Assembly: GCF_001586165.1 (NCBI RefSeq)
Contig: NZ_CP014608.1
Span: 1 to 64,000, forward strand
Direction of reading: 5' to 3'
From: Obesumbacterium proteus
GTDB taxonomy: Bacteria; Pseudomonadota; Gammaproteobacteria; Enterobacterales; Enterobacteriaceae
Length of the DNA stretch: 64,000 nt
The notes beneath the pieces were generated by a model. It saw nothing but the letters and a program-made list of their open reading frames with translations, made no database searches and had not been told where the DNA came from. Shown here piece after piece: positions 25,400 through 34,538 of the stretch. The position numbers and the translations under genes are program-made. The stretch's first letter is position 1, and each line of letters opens with the position of its first letter.

Positions 25400-26818
25400 T
25401 TATCCCACCAACAGCGTTTTCGGTTCTAAGTAAGCAGAAAGCCCCCACTTACCCATTTCACGACCGAAACCAGACTGTTTAAAACCACCAAACGGTGCTT
25501 GTGGCTCATGCGCCAACGTATTCACTAACACGCGCCCTGATTCAATTTGGCGTGCAATATTAACCGCTCGCGGGGTATTGCCGCTCACCACCATTGCGCT
25601 CAGACCATAGCGGGTATCGTTCGCAATTTTCACCGCATCAGCATCATCCTGATAAGGAATGATCACCAGCACCGGTCCAAAGATCTCTTCACGAGCGATA
25701 CGCATCTGATTGTTAACCTGAGTAAATAGCGTTGGTTTCACAAACCAGCCTTTACCCTCACCTTCTGGCCGACCTTCTCCCCCCGCCAACAGTTTTGCAC
25801 CTTCTTGCACGCCCATTTTGATGTAGCTCTGCACGCGATCCCACTGTTTGCGGCTAACCATAGGGCCGATTTCTGTTTCGGAAGCCTGCGGATTTCCTGA
25901 TATTGTGCGGTTAACCGCGGTTGCAAACGCCTGTTCAAACTCAGCTAAACGACTCTGAGGGACTAAAATACGCGTCCCCGCAACACACGCCTGCCCGCTA
26001 TTCATGAAGCCTGCCATCAGCGCCATTGGCACCGCTTGAGCAACGTCTGCATCATCTAAAATAATCGTTGGCGATTTTCCCCCTAGCTCTAATGTCACCC
26101 GCTTCAAGCTTGCCGAACTGGTGGACACGATGTGCTTTCCTACCGCCGTTGAGCCGGTGAAGGAGATCTTGGCAATATCAGGATGAGTGTTGATCTCCTC
26201 GCCAACCACGTCGCCACGGCCGGTCACAATATTGAATACGCCTGCGGGTATATTGGCTTCATGCAGCGCTTCAGTAATGATTTGGGTCTGAATCGCGCTC
26301 ATTTCACTGGGCTTAATCACCGCCGTACAGCCCGCCGCCATTGCCGTCGCCAGTTTATTACAGATAAAACCAGCATCGCTGTTCCAAGGCGTAATCAAAC
26401 CAGCCACACCCACCGGAGACATCACCACCTGCGCCATTCCCGCTTGTTGTTCAAATTCAAACGATTTTAGCGCGTCCATGGCCTGCAAAATGACATCAGC
26501 AGGATAGGTTGCCATCCAACGTGAACGAGAGACTGGTGCACCATATTCCATAATAATGGCTTCCATCAGTTGCTCTTCGCGAGCTGAAACCGCCGCGTGC
26601 ATACGCTCCAGCACAACTAGACGCTGCTCTTTGGTGGTTTGCGACCACGTTGGGAATGCCGCTTTCGCCGCCGCTATCGCACGCTGGGTATCTTCAACGT
26701 CAGCCATACGCACGGTGCCAATAACTTCTTCCGTCGCCGGATTAAAGAGCTCAAATAACTCAGTACCGTGTGGGGTGACAAACTCGCCGTTGATATAAAT
26801 TTTATCGATGTGTTGCAT
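25400..26818 (-). CDS. NAD(P)+-dependent aldehyde dehydrogenase family protein
   Basis: A 472-residue ALDH. The catalytic Cys is in NSGQACVAGTR, the general-base Glu in TLELGGKSPTI, and the cofactor-binding Asn in LITPWNSDAG; ISFTGSTAVGK is the Rossmann glycine segment. The nearest well-known relatives are broad-substrate ALDHs of the succinate-semialdehyde/3-succinoylpyridine type; the substrate cannot be told from sequence. The gene is divergent from a LysR regulator at 26941. Placement next to padC might suggest aromatic-aldehyde metabolism, but that is only a neighbourhood argument. Confidence 0.88.
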   Translation of the reverse strand: MQHIDKIYINGEFVTPHGTELFELFNPATEEVIGTVRMADVEDTQRAIAAAKAAFPTWSQTTKEQRLVVLERMHAAVSAREEQLMEAIIMEYGAPVSRSRWMATYPADVILQAMDALKSFEFEQQAGMAQVVMSPVGVAGLITPWNSDAGFICNKLATAMAAGCTAVIKPSEMSAIQTQIITEALHEANIPAGVFNIVTGRGDVVGEEINTHPDIAKISFTGSTAVGKHIVSTSSASLKRVTLELGGKSPTIILDDADVAQAVPMALMAGFMNSGQACVAGTRILVPQSRLAEFEQAFATAVNRTISGNPQASETEIGPMVSRKQWDRVQSYIKMGVQEGAKLLAGGEGRPEGEGKGWFVKPTLFTQVNNQMRIAREEIFGPVLVIIPYQDDADAVKIANDTRYGLSAMVVSGNTPRAVNIARQIESGRVLVNTLAHEPQAPFGGFKQSGFGREMGKWGLSAYLEPKTLLVG

Positions 26819-26940
26819 GTTCTTCTCCAGCTGCGACGCTAACCGTAGCGTGCTCTCAATGCGAAGAAGTATAGAAAGAGTGTACCGCTCTGATAAGCGG
26901 GTATATGATGCACGAGCTGTTACGAAAATCGGGATAATCT

Positions 26941-27849
26941 ATGCATCGAACAGGTTTAACAGAGCTGGAAGTGATCCTTGCGGTCGCGCATCGGCAAAGC
27001 TTTCGCGCCGCTGCGCGTGAGCTGGGTATGTCCGCTACGGCCGTCAGCAACGCCGTGGCAGGACTAGAAACGCGCTTAAAAGTACGCCTGTTTAACCGTT
27101 CAACCCGCAGCGTAGCGCTCACCGAAGCTGGGCAGCGCTATGTCGAACGTATCGCTCCTGCACTGGCCGAAATTCAGCGCGCCTCTGAAGAGATAAGCAC
27201 GCAGCCAGATGTTCCGACGGGTACGCTTCGCATTAATGCGCCGCCGGAAACCGCGTCTTTATTATTCGAACCGCTGCTACGAGAATATCTGCAACGCTAT
27301 CCGCAAATGCGCTTAGATATTGCCACCGAGGCACGCATGGTCGATATCGTGGCCGAGGGTTTTGATGCAGGAATTCGGCTGGCAGAGTCAGTCCCTCAGG
27401 ATATGATCGCCGTTCCTATCACCACAGACGTACGAATGATGATCGTAGGCACACCAGAATATTTTGCGACCTATGGAAAACCGCAATCACCCGACGATCT
27501 TAAAAACCATCATGGCGTTGGGATGAGAATGTCACACGGCGGCATTTATCATTGGGAATTAGAACGTCATCAGCAAAAATTTGCCGTTAACATGCCCACG
27601 CGTGTTGTCCTGAGCGAAATGCGCGCCATCCATCAGGCAGCGCGCAGTGGCATTGGCTTAGCCTTTATTTCTGAATGGTTCATCAGAGAAGATCTCGCCA
27701 GTGGAAAACTGGTCAGCGTTCTCGATGAGTGGTGCCCCTATTTTGATGGGCTAAGGCTCTATTATCCCGGCCGCCGTCATCCGCCCGCCGGACTCAAAGC
27801 GCTCATCGATCTAATTAGAGAAATACGTGATAGAAAAACCGCTGTCTAA
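26941..27849 (+). CDS. LysR-family regulator, divergent from the aldehyde dehydrogenase
   Basis: A 302-residue LysR-type regulator. The HTH is HRQSFRAAARELGMSATAVS at about residues 17-37, and the effector-binding domain runs from about 93 to 295 (TLRINAPPETASLLFEPLL). It belongs to the large group of LysR proteins like those that control neighbouring dehydrogenases. It is divergent from the ALDH gene with a 122-bp intergenic region, making that gene the likely target. Its 3' end overlaps the MocR gene by 4 bp in convergent orientation. Confidence 0.85.
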   Translation: MHRTGLTELEVILAVAHRQSFRAAARELGMSATAVSNAVAGLETRLKVRLFNRSTRSVALTEAGQRYVERIAPALAEIQRASEEISTQPDVPTGTLRINAPPETASLLFEPLLREYLQRYPQMRLDIATEARMVDIVAEGFDAGIRLAESVPQDMIAVPITTDVRMMIVGTPEYFATYGKPQSPDDLKNHHGVGMRMSHGGIYHWELERHQQKFAVNMPTRVVLSEMRAIHQAARSGIGLAFISEWFIREDLASGKLVSVLDEWCPYFDGLRLYYPGRRHPPAGLKALIDLIREIRDRKTAV

Positions 27850-29303
27850 TCAGCTATCCCTATCATTTCACGCACGATAACCGCCAATTTTTGCACCGCT
27901 TTTTCGCTTTTGTCTGTCCATTCGTGAGAGACATTAAAGCGAAAATAGTTGGTGTACTGATTGCTGGCAGAAAACATCTGACCGGGGGCGATGCTAATCC
28001 TTTCATTCAGCGCTCGGTGGTACAGCTCGGTCGCATTCACGTTGATAGGCAGTTCGACCCACAGAAAATAGCCGCCGTGTGAATAATTAATATTCACGCC
28101 CTGCGGAAGATGTGCGCGCAGTGACTGCCATGCCGCATATTTTCGCTGCTCCATCACTCGGCGCAGACGCCGCAAATGGCTGTCGTAGCTGCGAGTGGCT
28201 AAATAATTCGCCAGCGCCAGCTGCATTGGTGCACTGGTCGAAAGCGTGCTCATGAGCTGCAACTGCTGGATTTTTCTCGCCATATTCCCTGCCGCCACCC
28301 AGCCAACACGAAATCCGGCCACCAAGCTTTTCGAGAACGAAGAGCAGTGCATGGTCATTCCCGTCTCATCAAAGGCTTTGGCCGGAAGCGGTTTTTCGCC
28401 ACCGGCATACAGCTCGCCATAAACGTCATCTTCAATCAAATACACGTTATGCCGCTGTAAGAGCGCCACCAGCTGCTGTTTTTTCTCGACCGAAAGCGTA
28501 CAGCCCAACGGGTTTTGAATATTGGTCATCAGCCAGCACGCACGTACCGGATAAGTCTTTAGCGCCTCTTCTAACGCCGCTAAATCAATGCCGAACTCGG
28601 GATGTGCCGCAATTGAGAGAGCCTTTAACCGCAAGCGTTCGAGCGCCTGCAATGCACCGTAAAAGCACGGATTTTCTACAATCACCCAGTCGCCAGGCTG
28701 TGTGACGGCCTGCAAACTCAGGTTAAGCGATTCCAATGCGCCAGCGGTAATGACGATCTCCTCAGGATCGATACGAATGCCCTGCATGGCATAGCGTTTC
28801 GCGAGGATCTTACGCAGATCTTCATTGCCCGGCGGCAAATTATCCGTGGCGCTTAGCGTCGTCATCGCCCGCGCCACCGTGGTCAGCGATTTACTAATTT
28901 GTTGGCGGGGAAACAGGGTTGGATCGGGATACGCAGAGCCAAACGGCACAATGGCGGGATCGCGGCTGGCCTGCAAAACATCAAAAATAAAAGCGTTGAT
29001 GCCGACTTCTTCGGCACGCTGCACGGACTCATGCGTAGGCGACGGGGCTAAAAACTTCGCCTGCGGCGCAACGTAATAGCCCGACTGCGGACGGGAAACA
29101 ATCCACCCTTGGCTTTCTAAAATTTGGTAAGCGTGCATCACCGTCATCAGGCTCAAGCCAGAGTGCAAAACCTGTTCACGCAGCGACGGCAGCTTATCGC
29201 CGACTTGCCAAATTTCAGCGGTGATCTGCCCGCGAATGCGTTTTACCAAGTCTTCATATTTTGCCACTGCGCTCTCCGATAGGGTGTCGTCGCCATGATC
29301 CAA
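27846..29303 (-). CDS. MocR-family regulator (GntR HTH fused to class I aminotransferase domain)
   Basis: A 485-residue PdxR/MocR-type protein. The N-terminal GntR winged HTH is at about residues 10-80 (GDKLPSLREQVLHSGLSLMT), followed by a linker and a fold-type I aminotransferase domain. The PLP lysine is in HCSSFSKSLVAGFRVGW and the pyridine-binding Asp in YLIEDDVYGELY. Such proteins usually sense PLP or amino-acid adducts. It is divergent from the bd-type oxidase operon, with 159 bp between the starts, but regulation of an oxidase by a MocR protein would be unusual, so the target is unknown. Confidence 0.88.
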   Translation of the reverse strand: MDHGDDTLSESAVAKYEDLVKRIRGQITAEIWQVGDKLPSLREQVLHSGLSLMTVMHAYQILESQGWIVSRPQSGYYVAPQAKFLAPSPTHESVQRAEEVGINAFIFDVLQASRDPAIVPFGSAYPDPTLFPRQQISKSLTTVARAMTTLSATDNLPPGNEDLRKILAKRYAMQGIRIDPEEIVITAGALESLNLSLQAVTQPGDWVIVENPCFYGALQALERLRLKALSIAAHPEFGIDLAALEEALKTYPVRACWLMTNIQNPLGCTLSVEKKQQLVALLQRHNVYLIEDDVYGELYAGGEKPLPAKAFDETGMTMHCSSFSKSLVAGFRVGWVAAGNMARKIQQLQLMSTLSTSAPMQLALANYLATRSYDSHLRRLRRVMEQRKYAAWQSLRAHLPQGVNINYSHGGYFLWVELPINVNATELYHRALNERISIAPGQMFSASNQYTNYFRFNVSHEWTDKSEKAVQKLAVIVREMIGIAD

Positions 29304-29462
29304 ATCAAACTGTTATACATTAAAACAACATTTCTGTTTCTGTCATATCTATTTTACAGCCCGTAAGATCCCTTTCATCGTTCCGGCCCTGATCGCTCCG
29401 GCACTCCGTTTCTCACGCCTGCAATTTACCGCGCAGAACTTTATGTCAGTACGAGGCTGTCC

Positions 29463-30866
29463 ATGTTCGGATTAGACGCATTCCATCTCGCCAGGATCCA
29501 GTTTGCTTTTACGGTATCCTTTCACATCATTTTCCCTGCCATCACCATCGGGCTAGCCAGCTTTTTGGCGGTGCTGGAAGGCTTATGGCTCAAAACGCGT
29601 AACCCGGATTACCGCACGCTCTATCACTTTTGGGCGAAAGTGTTCGCCGTCAATTTCGGCATGGGCGTGGTTTCCGGCTTAGTCATGGCTTATCAATTTG
29701 GCACTAACTGGAGCGGATTTTCCCAATTTGCGGGCAGCATTACCGGCCCGTTGCTCACCTATGAAGTGCTCACCGCGTTTTTCCTTGAAGCCGGATTTCT
29801 TGGCGTCATGCTGTTTGGCTGGAACAAAGTGGGCAAAGAGCTGCACTTTTTTGCCACCTGCATGGTGGCGCTCGGCACGCTGATGTCGACGTTCTGGATC
29901 TTGGCGTCCAACAGTTGGATGCATACCCCACAGGGCTATGAAATCGTGAACGGTCAGGTAGTTCCAGTTGATTGGCTGGCGGTGATCTTCAACCCTTCGT
30001 TCCCTTATCGCCTGCTGCATATGACCACCGCCGCTTTCCTGAGCAGCGCTTTCTTTGTCGGAGCTTCTGCGGCGTGGCATCTACTGCGTGGAAACGACAC
30101 GCCTGCCACGCGCAAAATGCTTTCAATGGCACTCTGGATGGCGCTGATCGTCGCCCCGCTTCAGGCTTTTATTGGCGACATGCATGGCCTTAACACGCTT
30201 AAATATCAGCCAGCAAAAATCGCCGCGATCGAAGGCCATTGGGAGAATAAACCCGGCGAAGCAACGCCGCTGATTCTATTCGGGCTGCCCGACATGGAGC
30301 GTGAAGAAACACGCTTTAAAATGGAAGTGCCCTATCTTGGCAGCCTGATCCTGACGCACAGTCTTGATAAGCAAGTGCCTGCATTAACCGAATTTGCCAA
30401 AGAGGATCGTCCAAACTCGCCGCTGGTGTTCTGGTCATTTCGCATTATGGCTGGCCTTGGCATGTTGATGATTTTGCTGGGGGCTATCGGCTTATGGCTG
30501 CGCTATCGACAGCGTTTGTACACATCGCGCCCTTTCCTGCATTTCGTATTCTGGATGGGACCTTCGGGACTCATCGCCATTTTAGCCGGTTGGATAACCA
30601 CCGAAGTGGGCCGCCAGCCGTGGATTGTGCATGGCCTGATGCGCACTAAAGATGCCGTATCTGCCCATGGCGATCTGCATATGAGCATCAGTTTGCTGAC
30701 GTTCTTCGTAGTCTACGGTGCGGTCTTTGGCGTGGGTTACGCCTATATGATGCGGCTGATCCGTAAAGGCCCTGAACCGATTATTCCAGAAGCCCATAGC
30801 GAAGCGTTACCTACCGCCGCCGGACGCATTGCCGCTAAGCCCTCTCATCAGCAGGAGACTCACTAA
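29463..30866 (+). CDS. cioA: Cyanide-insensitive-type bd oxidase subunit I (CioA/CydA family)
   Basis: A 467-residue CydA-family membrane protein, shorter than E. coli CydA (522), with a short Q-loop as in CioA proteins. Visible ligands and motifs are HLARIQFAFTVSFHI near the N-terminus, YQFGTNWSGFSQFAG, the quinol-loop stretch MHGLNTLKYQPAKIAAIEGH, and VFWSFRIMAGLG with the haem b558 Met. It oxidises ubiquinol and reduces oxygen to water in the inner membrane. It overlaps cioB by one base (TAATG). It is distinct in sequence from the appC fragment on the left. Confidence 0.9.
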   Translation: MFGLDAFHLARIQFAFTVSFHIIFPAITIGLASFLAVLEGLWLKTRNPDYRTLYHFWAKVFAVNFGMGVVSGLVMAYQFGTNWSGFSQFAGSITGPLLTYEVLTAFFLEAGFLGVMLFGWNKVGKELHFFATCMVALGTLMSTFWILASNSWMHTPQGYEIVNGQVVPVDWLAVIFNPSFPYRLLHMTTAAFLSSAFFVGASAAWHLLRGNDTPATRKMLSMALWMALIVAPLQAFIGDMHGLNTLKYQPAKIAAIEGHWENKPGEATPLILFGLPDMEREETRFKMEVPYLGSLILTHSLDKQVPALTEFAKEDRPNSPLVFWSFRIMAGLGMLMILLGAIGLWLRYRQRLYTSRPFLHFVFWMGPSGLIAILAGWITTEVGRQPWIVHGLMRTKDAVSAHGDLHMSISLLTFFVVYGAVFGVGYAYMMRLIRKGPEPIIPEAHSEALPTAAGRIAAKPSHQQETH

Positions 30867-31873
30867 TGGGTATCGATCTGCCACTCATTTGGTTCGCCAT
30901 CATTATTTTCTCCACCTTGATGTATATCGTGATGGATGGCTTCGATTTAGGCATTGGCATGTTGCTGCCCGTCACCCGTGATATGCAAGAGCGCGACATG
31001 ATGGTCAACACCGTCGCCCCCGTATGGGACGGCAACGAGACGTGGCTAGTGCTCGGCGGCGCGGCGCTATTTGGTGCCTTCCCTCTGGCCTATGCGGTGA
31101 TTGTTGATGCGTTATCTATTCCCCTCACGCTGATGCTGATCGCGCTGATTTTCCGCGGCGTCGCCTTTGAGTTTCGCTTCAAAGCGCTGCCTAATCATCG
31201 CGGATTCTGGGACAAGGCTTTTATCGTTGGCTCAGGCTGCGCCACGTTTATGCAAGGTATCGTGGTCGGCGCCGTGATTAACGGTTTTCCCGTATCGGAG
31301 CGAACCTTTGTCGGTGGTGCATTTGATTGGCTTACGCCGTTTAACCTGTTCTGCGGTATCGGCCTGATGTGCGCCTATGCGCTGCTGGGCAGCACGTGGC
31401 TCATCATGAAAACCAGTCATCAGCTGCAAAATAAAATGTATCGTATTACGCGCCCTTTACTGCTGGCTCTGCTGGCAATTATTGCCGTCATCAGCATTTG
31501 GACTCCGCTGGCACACAGCGCCATTGCCGAGCGGTGGTTTAGCTGGCCAAACATCGCGTTCCTTTTGCCGGTTCCCGTGCTGACGCTCGTGTGCGCCGGA
31601 GTGATTTGGCGCGGAACGCGCCACGGCGACCACTACTTACCGTTTGTGATGACCCTATTATTGGTTTTCCTCGGTTTTAGCGGGCTGGGGATCAGTATCT
31701 GGCCGCATATCATTCCGCCTTCTATCGACATCTGGCAGGCGGCGGCACCGCCGCAAAGCCTCGGATTTATGCTGGTTGGCGCCTTGTTCATCATCCCAAT
31801 TATTTTGGTTTACACCTTCTGGAGCTATTACGTTTTTCGCGGAAAAATCAGCGCCGACGAAGGCTATCACTGA
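30866..31873 (+). CDS. cioB: Cyanide-insensitive-type bd oxidase subunit II (CioB/CydB family)
   Basis: A 335-residue CydB-family subunit with the N-terminal DGFDLGIGMLLPVTRD motif and NETWLVLGGAALFGAFP, about eight membrane spans, and the C-terminal LYWSYY-like FWSYYVFRGKISADEGYH. It shares translation coupling with cioA and is followed by a DUF2474 mini-subunit. CioB is shorter than CydB of the E. coli bd-I enzyme (379). Confidence 0.9.
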   Translation: MGIDLPLIWFAIIIFSTLMYIVMDGFDLGIGMLLPVTRDMQERDMMVNTVAPVWDGNETWLVLGGAALFGAFPLAYAVIVDALSIPLTLMLIALIFRGVAFEFRFKALPNHRGFWDKAFIVGSGCATFMQGIVVGAVINGFPVSERTFVGGAFDWLTPFNLFCGIGLMCAYALLGSTWLIMKTSHQLQNKMYRITRPLLLALLAIIAVISIWTPLAHSAIAERWFSWPNIAFLLPVPVLTLVCAGVIWRGTRHGDHYLPFVMTLLLVFLGFSGLGISIWPHIIPPSIDIWQAAAPPQSLGFMLVGALFIIPIILVYTFWSYYVFRGKISADEGYH

Positions 31874-31889
31874 GTAGACGAGGTAAAAC

Positions 31890-32042
31890 ATGACAACGAT
31901 TGAAGCGCAAACGCCCCGCTCTCCGTTATGGAAACGCATGCTGTGGCTGGCAGCTATCTGGGCTGGAAGCGTGTTGGCACTGGGCTGTGTCTCAATGCTA
32001 TTCCGTTTATTGATGACGACCGCTGGGCTGAAATCACATTGA
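31890..32042 (+). CDS. DUF2474 small subunit of the bd oxidase
   Basis: A 50-residue single-span protein, MTTIEAQTPRSPLWKRMLWL continuing with a hydrophobic helix (AAIWAGSVLALGCVSMLFRL). DUF2474 proteins sit after cioAB in many proteobacteria, in the place of CydX in CydAB operons, and are thought to be the third subunit. It starts 16 bp after cioB behind GACGAGGT. Because of its size it is easily missed. Confidence 0.85.
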   Translation: MTTIEAQTPRSPLWKRMLWLAAIWAGSVLALGCVSMLFRLLMTTAGLKSH

Positions 32043-32111
32043 GCGCCATTAACCACACAAAAATGATAGAATTATGTTATCAAGCTGTAACATCAATACA
32101 GGTGACCGAAC

Positions 32112-32582
32112 ATGAGCGAAATTGAACGCATCCTTAAAGAAGAAATCGACAGGGTGAATAAAGCCGAGCATCGCGATAATCGCCCGCGCTTTAGCATCAG
32201 CTTTATTAAAAAACATCCTGGGCTATTCGTGGGTATGTATCTGGCCTATGCGGCGACTCTGGCGGTGATGTTGCAGTCAGAAACGCTGGCAGACGTGACA
32301 TGGGTAATGACGCTGCTGTTTGTGGGATTGAATCTGTTCTTCTTTTTTGACGTCAATCCACGCTACCACTACGACGATATCGACGTTCTGGACCTGCGCG
32401 TATGCTTCAACGGCGAATGGTATAACACGCGAATGGTGCCGGATGCGCTGGTCGACAGTATTCTGCAATCATCTCAGGTAGATGAATCACGCAAACAGAA
32501 GCTACGCGCCATTATGCAGCGAAAATCTGAACTGTCGTTCTACGACATCTTTGCCGTGGGGCAGAATCGATCGCCGGTTTGA
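32112..32582 (+). CDS. ylaC: YlaC-family inner-membrane protein
   Basis: A 156-residue YlaC homolog: RFSISFIKKHPGLFVGMYLA near residue 26, two membrane spans at about 34-52 and 62-80, and the conserved DIDVLDLRVCFNGEWYNTRM. The function of YlaC is unknown. The start is clear: ATG 32112 preceded by a modest ribosome-binding site and matching the family N-terminus (MTEIQRLL in E. coli versus MSEIERIL). Confidence 0.88.
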   Translation: MSEIERILKEEIDRVNKAEHRDNRPRFSISFIKKHPGLFVGMYLAYAATLAVMLQSETLADVTWVMTLLFVGLNLFFFFDVNPRYHYDDIDVLDLRVCFNGEWYNTRMVPDALVDSILQSSQVDESRKQKLRAIMQRKSELSFYDIFAVGQNRSPV

Positions 32583-32587
32583 TCCCC

Positions 32588-32710
32588 TCTCAATAAATGC
32601 CCCCACCCCAGCCCTCCCCCTCGCAGGGGAGGGAGCAGACCTGTTCTCGATATTATTCAAGCGCTCGATCGGCTCCTCCCCCTGAGAAGGGGGAGGCTGG
32701 GAGGGGGGTA
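32588..32710. repeat. Palindromic G/C-rich intergenic repeat
   Basis: CTCCCCCTCGCAGGGGAGGG and, inverted further on, CCTCCCCCTGAGAAGGGGGA each form a strong hairpin, and the outer parts (CCCCACCCCAGCC and GGCTGGGAGGGGGG) pair with each other. The same family occurs at 42541-42800 and 53303-53405. It probably acts as a transcript-end structure. Confidence 0.8.
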
Positions 32711-32758
32711 AACTCAAATCAACTCAACTCAACTCAACTCAACTCAACTCAACTCAAC
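32711..32758. repeat. Pentanucleotide AACTC tandem repeat at the 3' end of yneE
   Basis: Nine AACTC-type units, seven of them perfect and consecutive (32721-32755). On the minus strand they supply the last residues and TGA stop of the bestrophin-family gene. The stop occurs in the first units read, so copy-number change would not alter the protein. Confidence 0.9.
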
Positions 32759-33666
32759 AAACAATGATGATCCGGCTTCATCGGGATCGGTTTCTCATCG
32801 TCTTCAATCATTTCCCGCAAATTGATCTCTATCGTGGCAGAAATCGCATTGAGCGGCAGATCGTTCGGCGCCATGCCAAAGGGATCTTCCAGTTCTTCAG
32901 CCAGTGAATCCAACGAGATAAAGGTATAGGAAATAAATACCGATACCAGCGGCGTGAGATAGTGTAAATCCGACACCAAGGCAAACGGCAGCAACGCGCA
33001 GAATAAGTAAACGGTGCGATGCACAATCAGGCTATAGGCAAACGGGATCGGCGTATTGGAAATCCGTTCGCAGCCGCCAAGAATAGAAGAAAGATGGTTC
33101 AAGTTGCTGTCTATCGAATGAAAACTGATGTCGCTAATCCGCCCCAATCGGCGCTGTTCACCTAACCACATCCCCATTTTCAACAACAGCGTATTACAAG
33201 GTGAATGGCTATTGAGCACCGAATTACGCTCCGATGGCGCCAGCAGCCGGTCTACATCAATACGCATATCGGTTTTACGCAGCTGATGCTTCAAGCAGTA
33301 GGTGAACGCAATCAGCAACGACGTGAAATAGCGCGCCTGTTCGGCGGGATCCGGCATCAGGCTTTTCACTTCCCTCAGCAGCGAACGCTCGGTGATCAGC
33401 AGATTCCCCCACAGCAGGCGCGCCTCGGTAAAACGCGCATAGCTGGCGTTATTGCGAAACCCGAGGAAGATCGCAATGGCGACGCCCAGCAGGCTGAACG
33501 GAGCCAACGTCAGATTCACATCCAACATTTCATGCCACAGATAACAAACCACAGCGATGCAGGCAAAAACAAAATTTAAGCTTAAGCGGAAGAGAATTTT
33601 AGGTAACACGGAGCCATGCCACACAAATAGGTGGCGAAACCAATGTTGTTGGGGTCTAACAATCAT
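32749..33666 (-). CDS. yneE: Bestrophin-family (YneE-like) inner-membrane channel protein
   Basis: A 305-residue bestrophin-family protein, MIVRPQQHWFRHLFVWHGSV at the N-terminus, with membrane spans at about 24-45, 50-72, 210-230 and 235-255. Bestrophins are anion or cation channels; the bacterial relative KpBest conducts Na+. Conserved Leu/Ile/Phe neck residues lie in LSLNFVFACIAVVCYLW. The final residues HHCLLS are encoded by the tandem repeat, so the original C-terminus may have been lost. No operon partners. Confidence 0.85.
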   Translation of the reverse strand: MIVRPQQHWFRHLFVWHGSVLPKILFRLSLNFVFACIAVVCYLWHEMLDVNLTLAPFSLLGVAIAIFLGFRNNASYARFTEARLLWGNLLITERSLLREVKSLMPDPAEQARYFTSLLIAFTYCLKHQLRKTDMRIDVDRLLAPSERNSVLNSHSPCNTLLLKMGMWLGEQRRLGRISDISFHSIDSNLNHLSSILGGCERISNTPIPFAYSLIVHRTVYLFCALLPFALVSDLHYLTPLVSVFISYTFISLDSLAEELEDPFGMAPNDLPLNAISATIEINLREMIEDDEKPIPMKPDHHCLLS

Positions 33667-34022
33667 AATTAAGGTGTTTTGTGACGGATGGAGAACAACC
33701 TGCGGCAGAACTTTTAGAAACGGTATTCATTAAAAACAATGTTCACTAAAACAATGTTCGTTAAAAACGGCTTTCGTCAAAATCAGACAGGGACTGACGA
33801 TCTCGGAATCGATCGACGCGCTAGTGTATGCCTGCATTTTAAGTGCTTCAAGCGGTGATACGCCTAGCGAGAATTATCTGATTAAAATCGCGCCGAATCC
33901 GCTTTATTCCCACGAATTCCCCCTGCGTTGATGCTTGTTTGCATCCAGAGTGTTAGGCTGTGCCCTGCTTTTTTTAGCAACTCACATAGAAACAAAAAAC
34001 CGCAACAATAAGGATAGGTTTC
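33667..34022. other. Intergenic, imperfect 15-16-bp tandem repeats
   Basis: Three imperfect units (TTCATTAAAAACAATG, TTCACTAAAACAATG, TTCGTTAAAAACGGC) lie at 33726-33771. No gene is seen in the remaining sequence, which should contain the promoters of the divergent yneE and cupin-like genes. Confidence 0.5.
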
Positions 34023-34322
34023 ATGGAGACATTCAAAGCACAGACTCCGGCTGAAGAATATGGCGTGGGCATCACCCGCCGTAGCGGAGTTATCAGCAAC
34101 GGCAAACCTGCCGCTGAGTTAACGTTTGAGTCTGGTGCTTTTAGCCAGCTACGCAAGCAGATGCAAGGTAACACCACGCGCGTGGTTAGCGGAGAGTTTG
34201 AATTTACCGTTGGCGCAGAGACTCATCTGCTTATCGCCGGTGAATCCGTAAATATTCCCGTTAACATAATCAGTGGATGCTTCTGCCTTTCCACTGGAGT
34301 TTTGGTGGAAGCGCCGCTCTAG
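34023..34322 (+). CDS. Small cupin-fold protein
   Basis: A 99-residue protein. The stretch TRVVSGEFEFTVGAETHLLI followed by AGESVNIPVN is a classic small cupin motif, similar to that of PpnP/DUF1255 proteins; however the N-terminal half differs from PpnP, so I do not assign that name. No metal-binding His set is obvious, except a single His in the loop. It starts at ATG 34023 with AGGATAGG upstream and stands alone. Confidence 0.65.
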   Translation: METFKAQTPAEEYGVGITRRSGVISNGKPAAELTFESGAFSQLRKQMQGNTTRVVSGEFEFTVGAETHLLIAGESVNIPVNIISGCFCLSTGVLVEAPL

Positions 34323-34356
34323 AACGGCCCTCCCAGTGAATTAATATGAGAAAATT

Positions 34357-34381
34357 GTGATCCACATCAATTGTGGATCAC
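34357..34381. promoter_or_regulatory. Inverted repeat GTGATCCACA-N5-TGTGGATCAC
   Basis: 10-bp perfect arms at 34357-34366 and 34372-34381, upstream of yhjX. There is no T-run on either side, so an operator or a factor-dependent end of the cupin transcript is possible. Confidence 0.55.
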
Positions 34382-34432
34382 CCTAAATAGCCCTCTTTTA
34401 CCCCGTTTTTCGTTCATTCATTCCTGCTTTAA

Positions 34433-34463
34433 TGCATTTCATTCCTGCACTCAGGCTATTCAT
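34433..34463 (+). promoter_or_regulatory. YpdB-type direct repeat upstream of yhjX
   Basis: TGCATTTCAT (34433-34442) and GGCTATTCAT (34454-34463) are separated by exactly 11 bp. They match, with one and one mismatch, the direct repeat GGCATTTCAT-N11-GGCATTTCAT known for the pyruvate-responsive response regulator YpdB at E. coli yhjX. The pair ends 75 bp before the yhjX start. Confidence 0.75.
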
Positions 34464-34538
34464 TCCCAGAATGGATCGCTGCCCTATAGATAGCCTTAAC
34501 ATACTCACAGTTAATAAATATTTATCTGGAGCAGCATC

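Noticed and set aside
30866..31873. cioB as a second copy of appB
   Set aside because: The two proteins share only family-level features (SDGFD, NETW/EGNQVW); lengths and sequences differ clearly, so there is no recent duplication.
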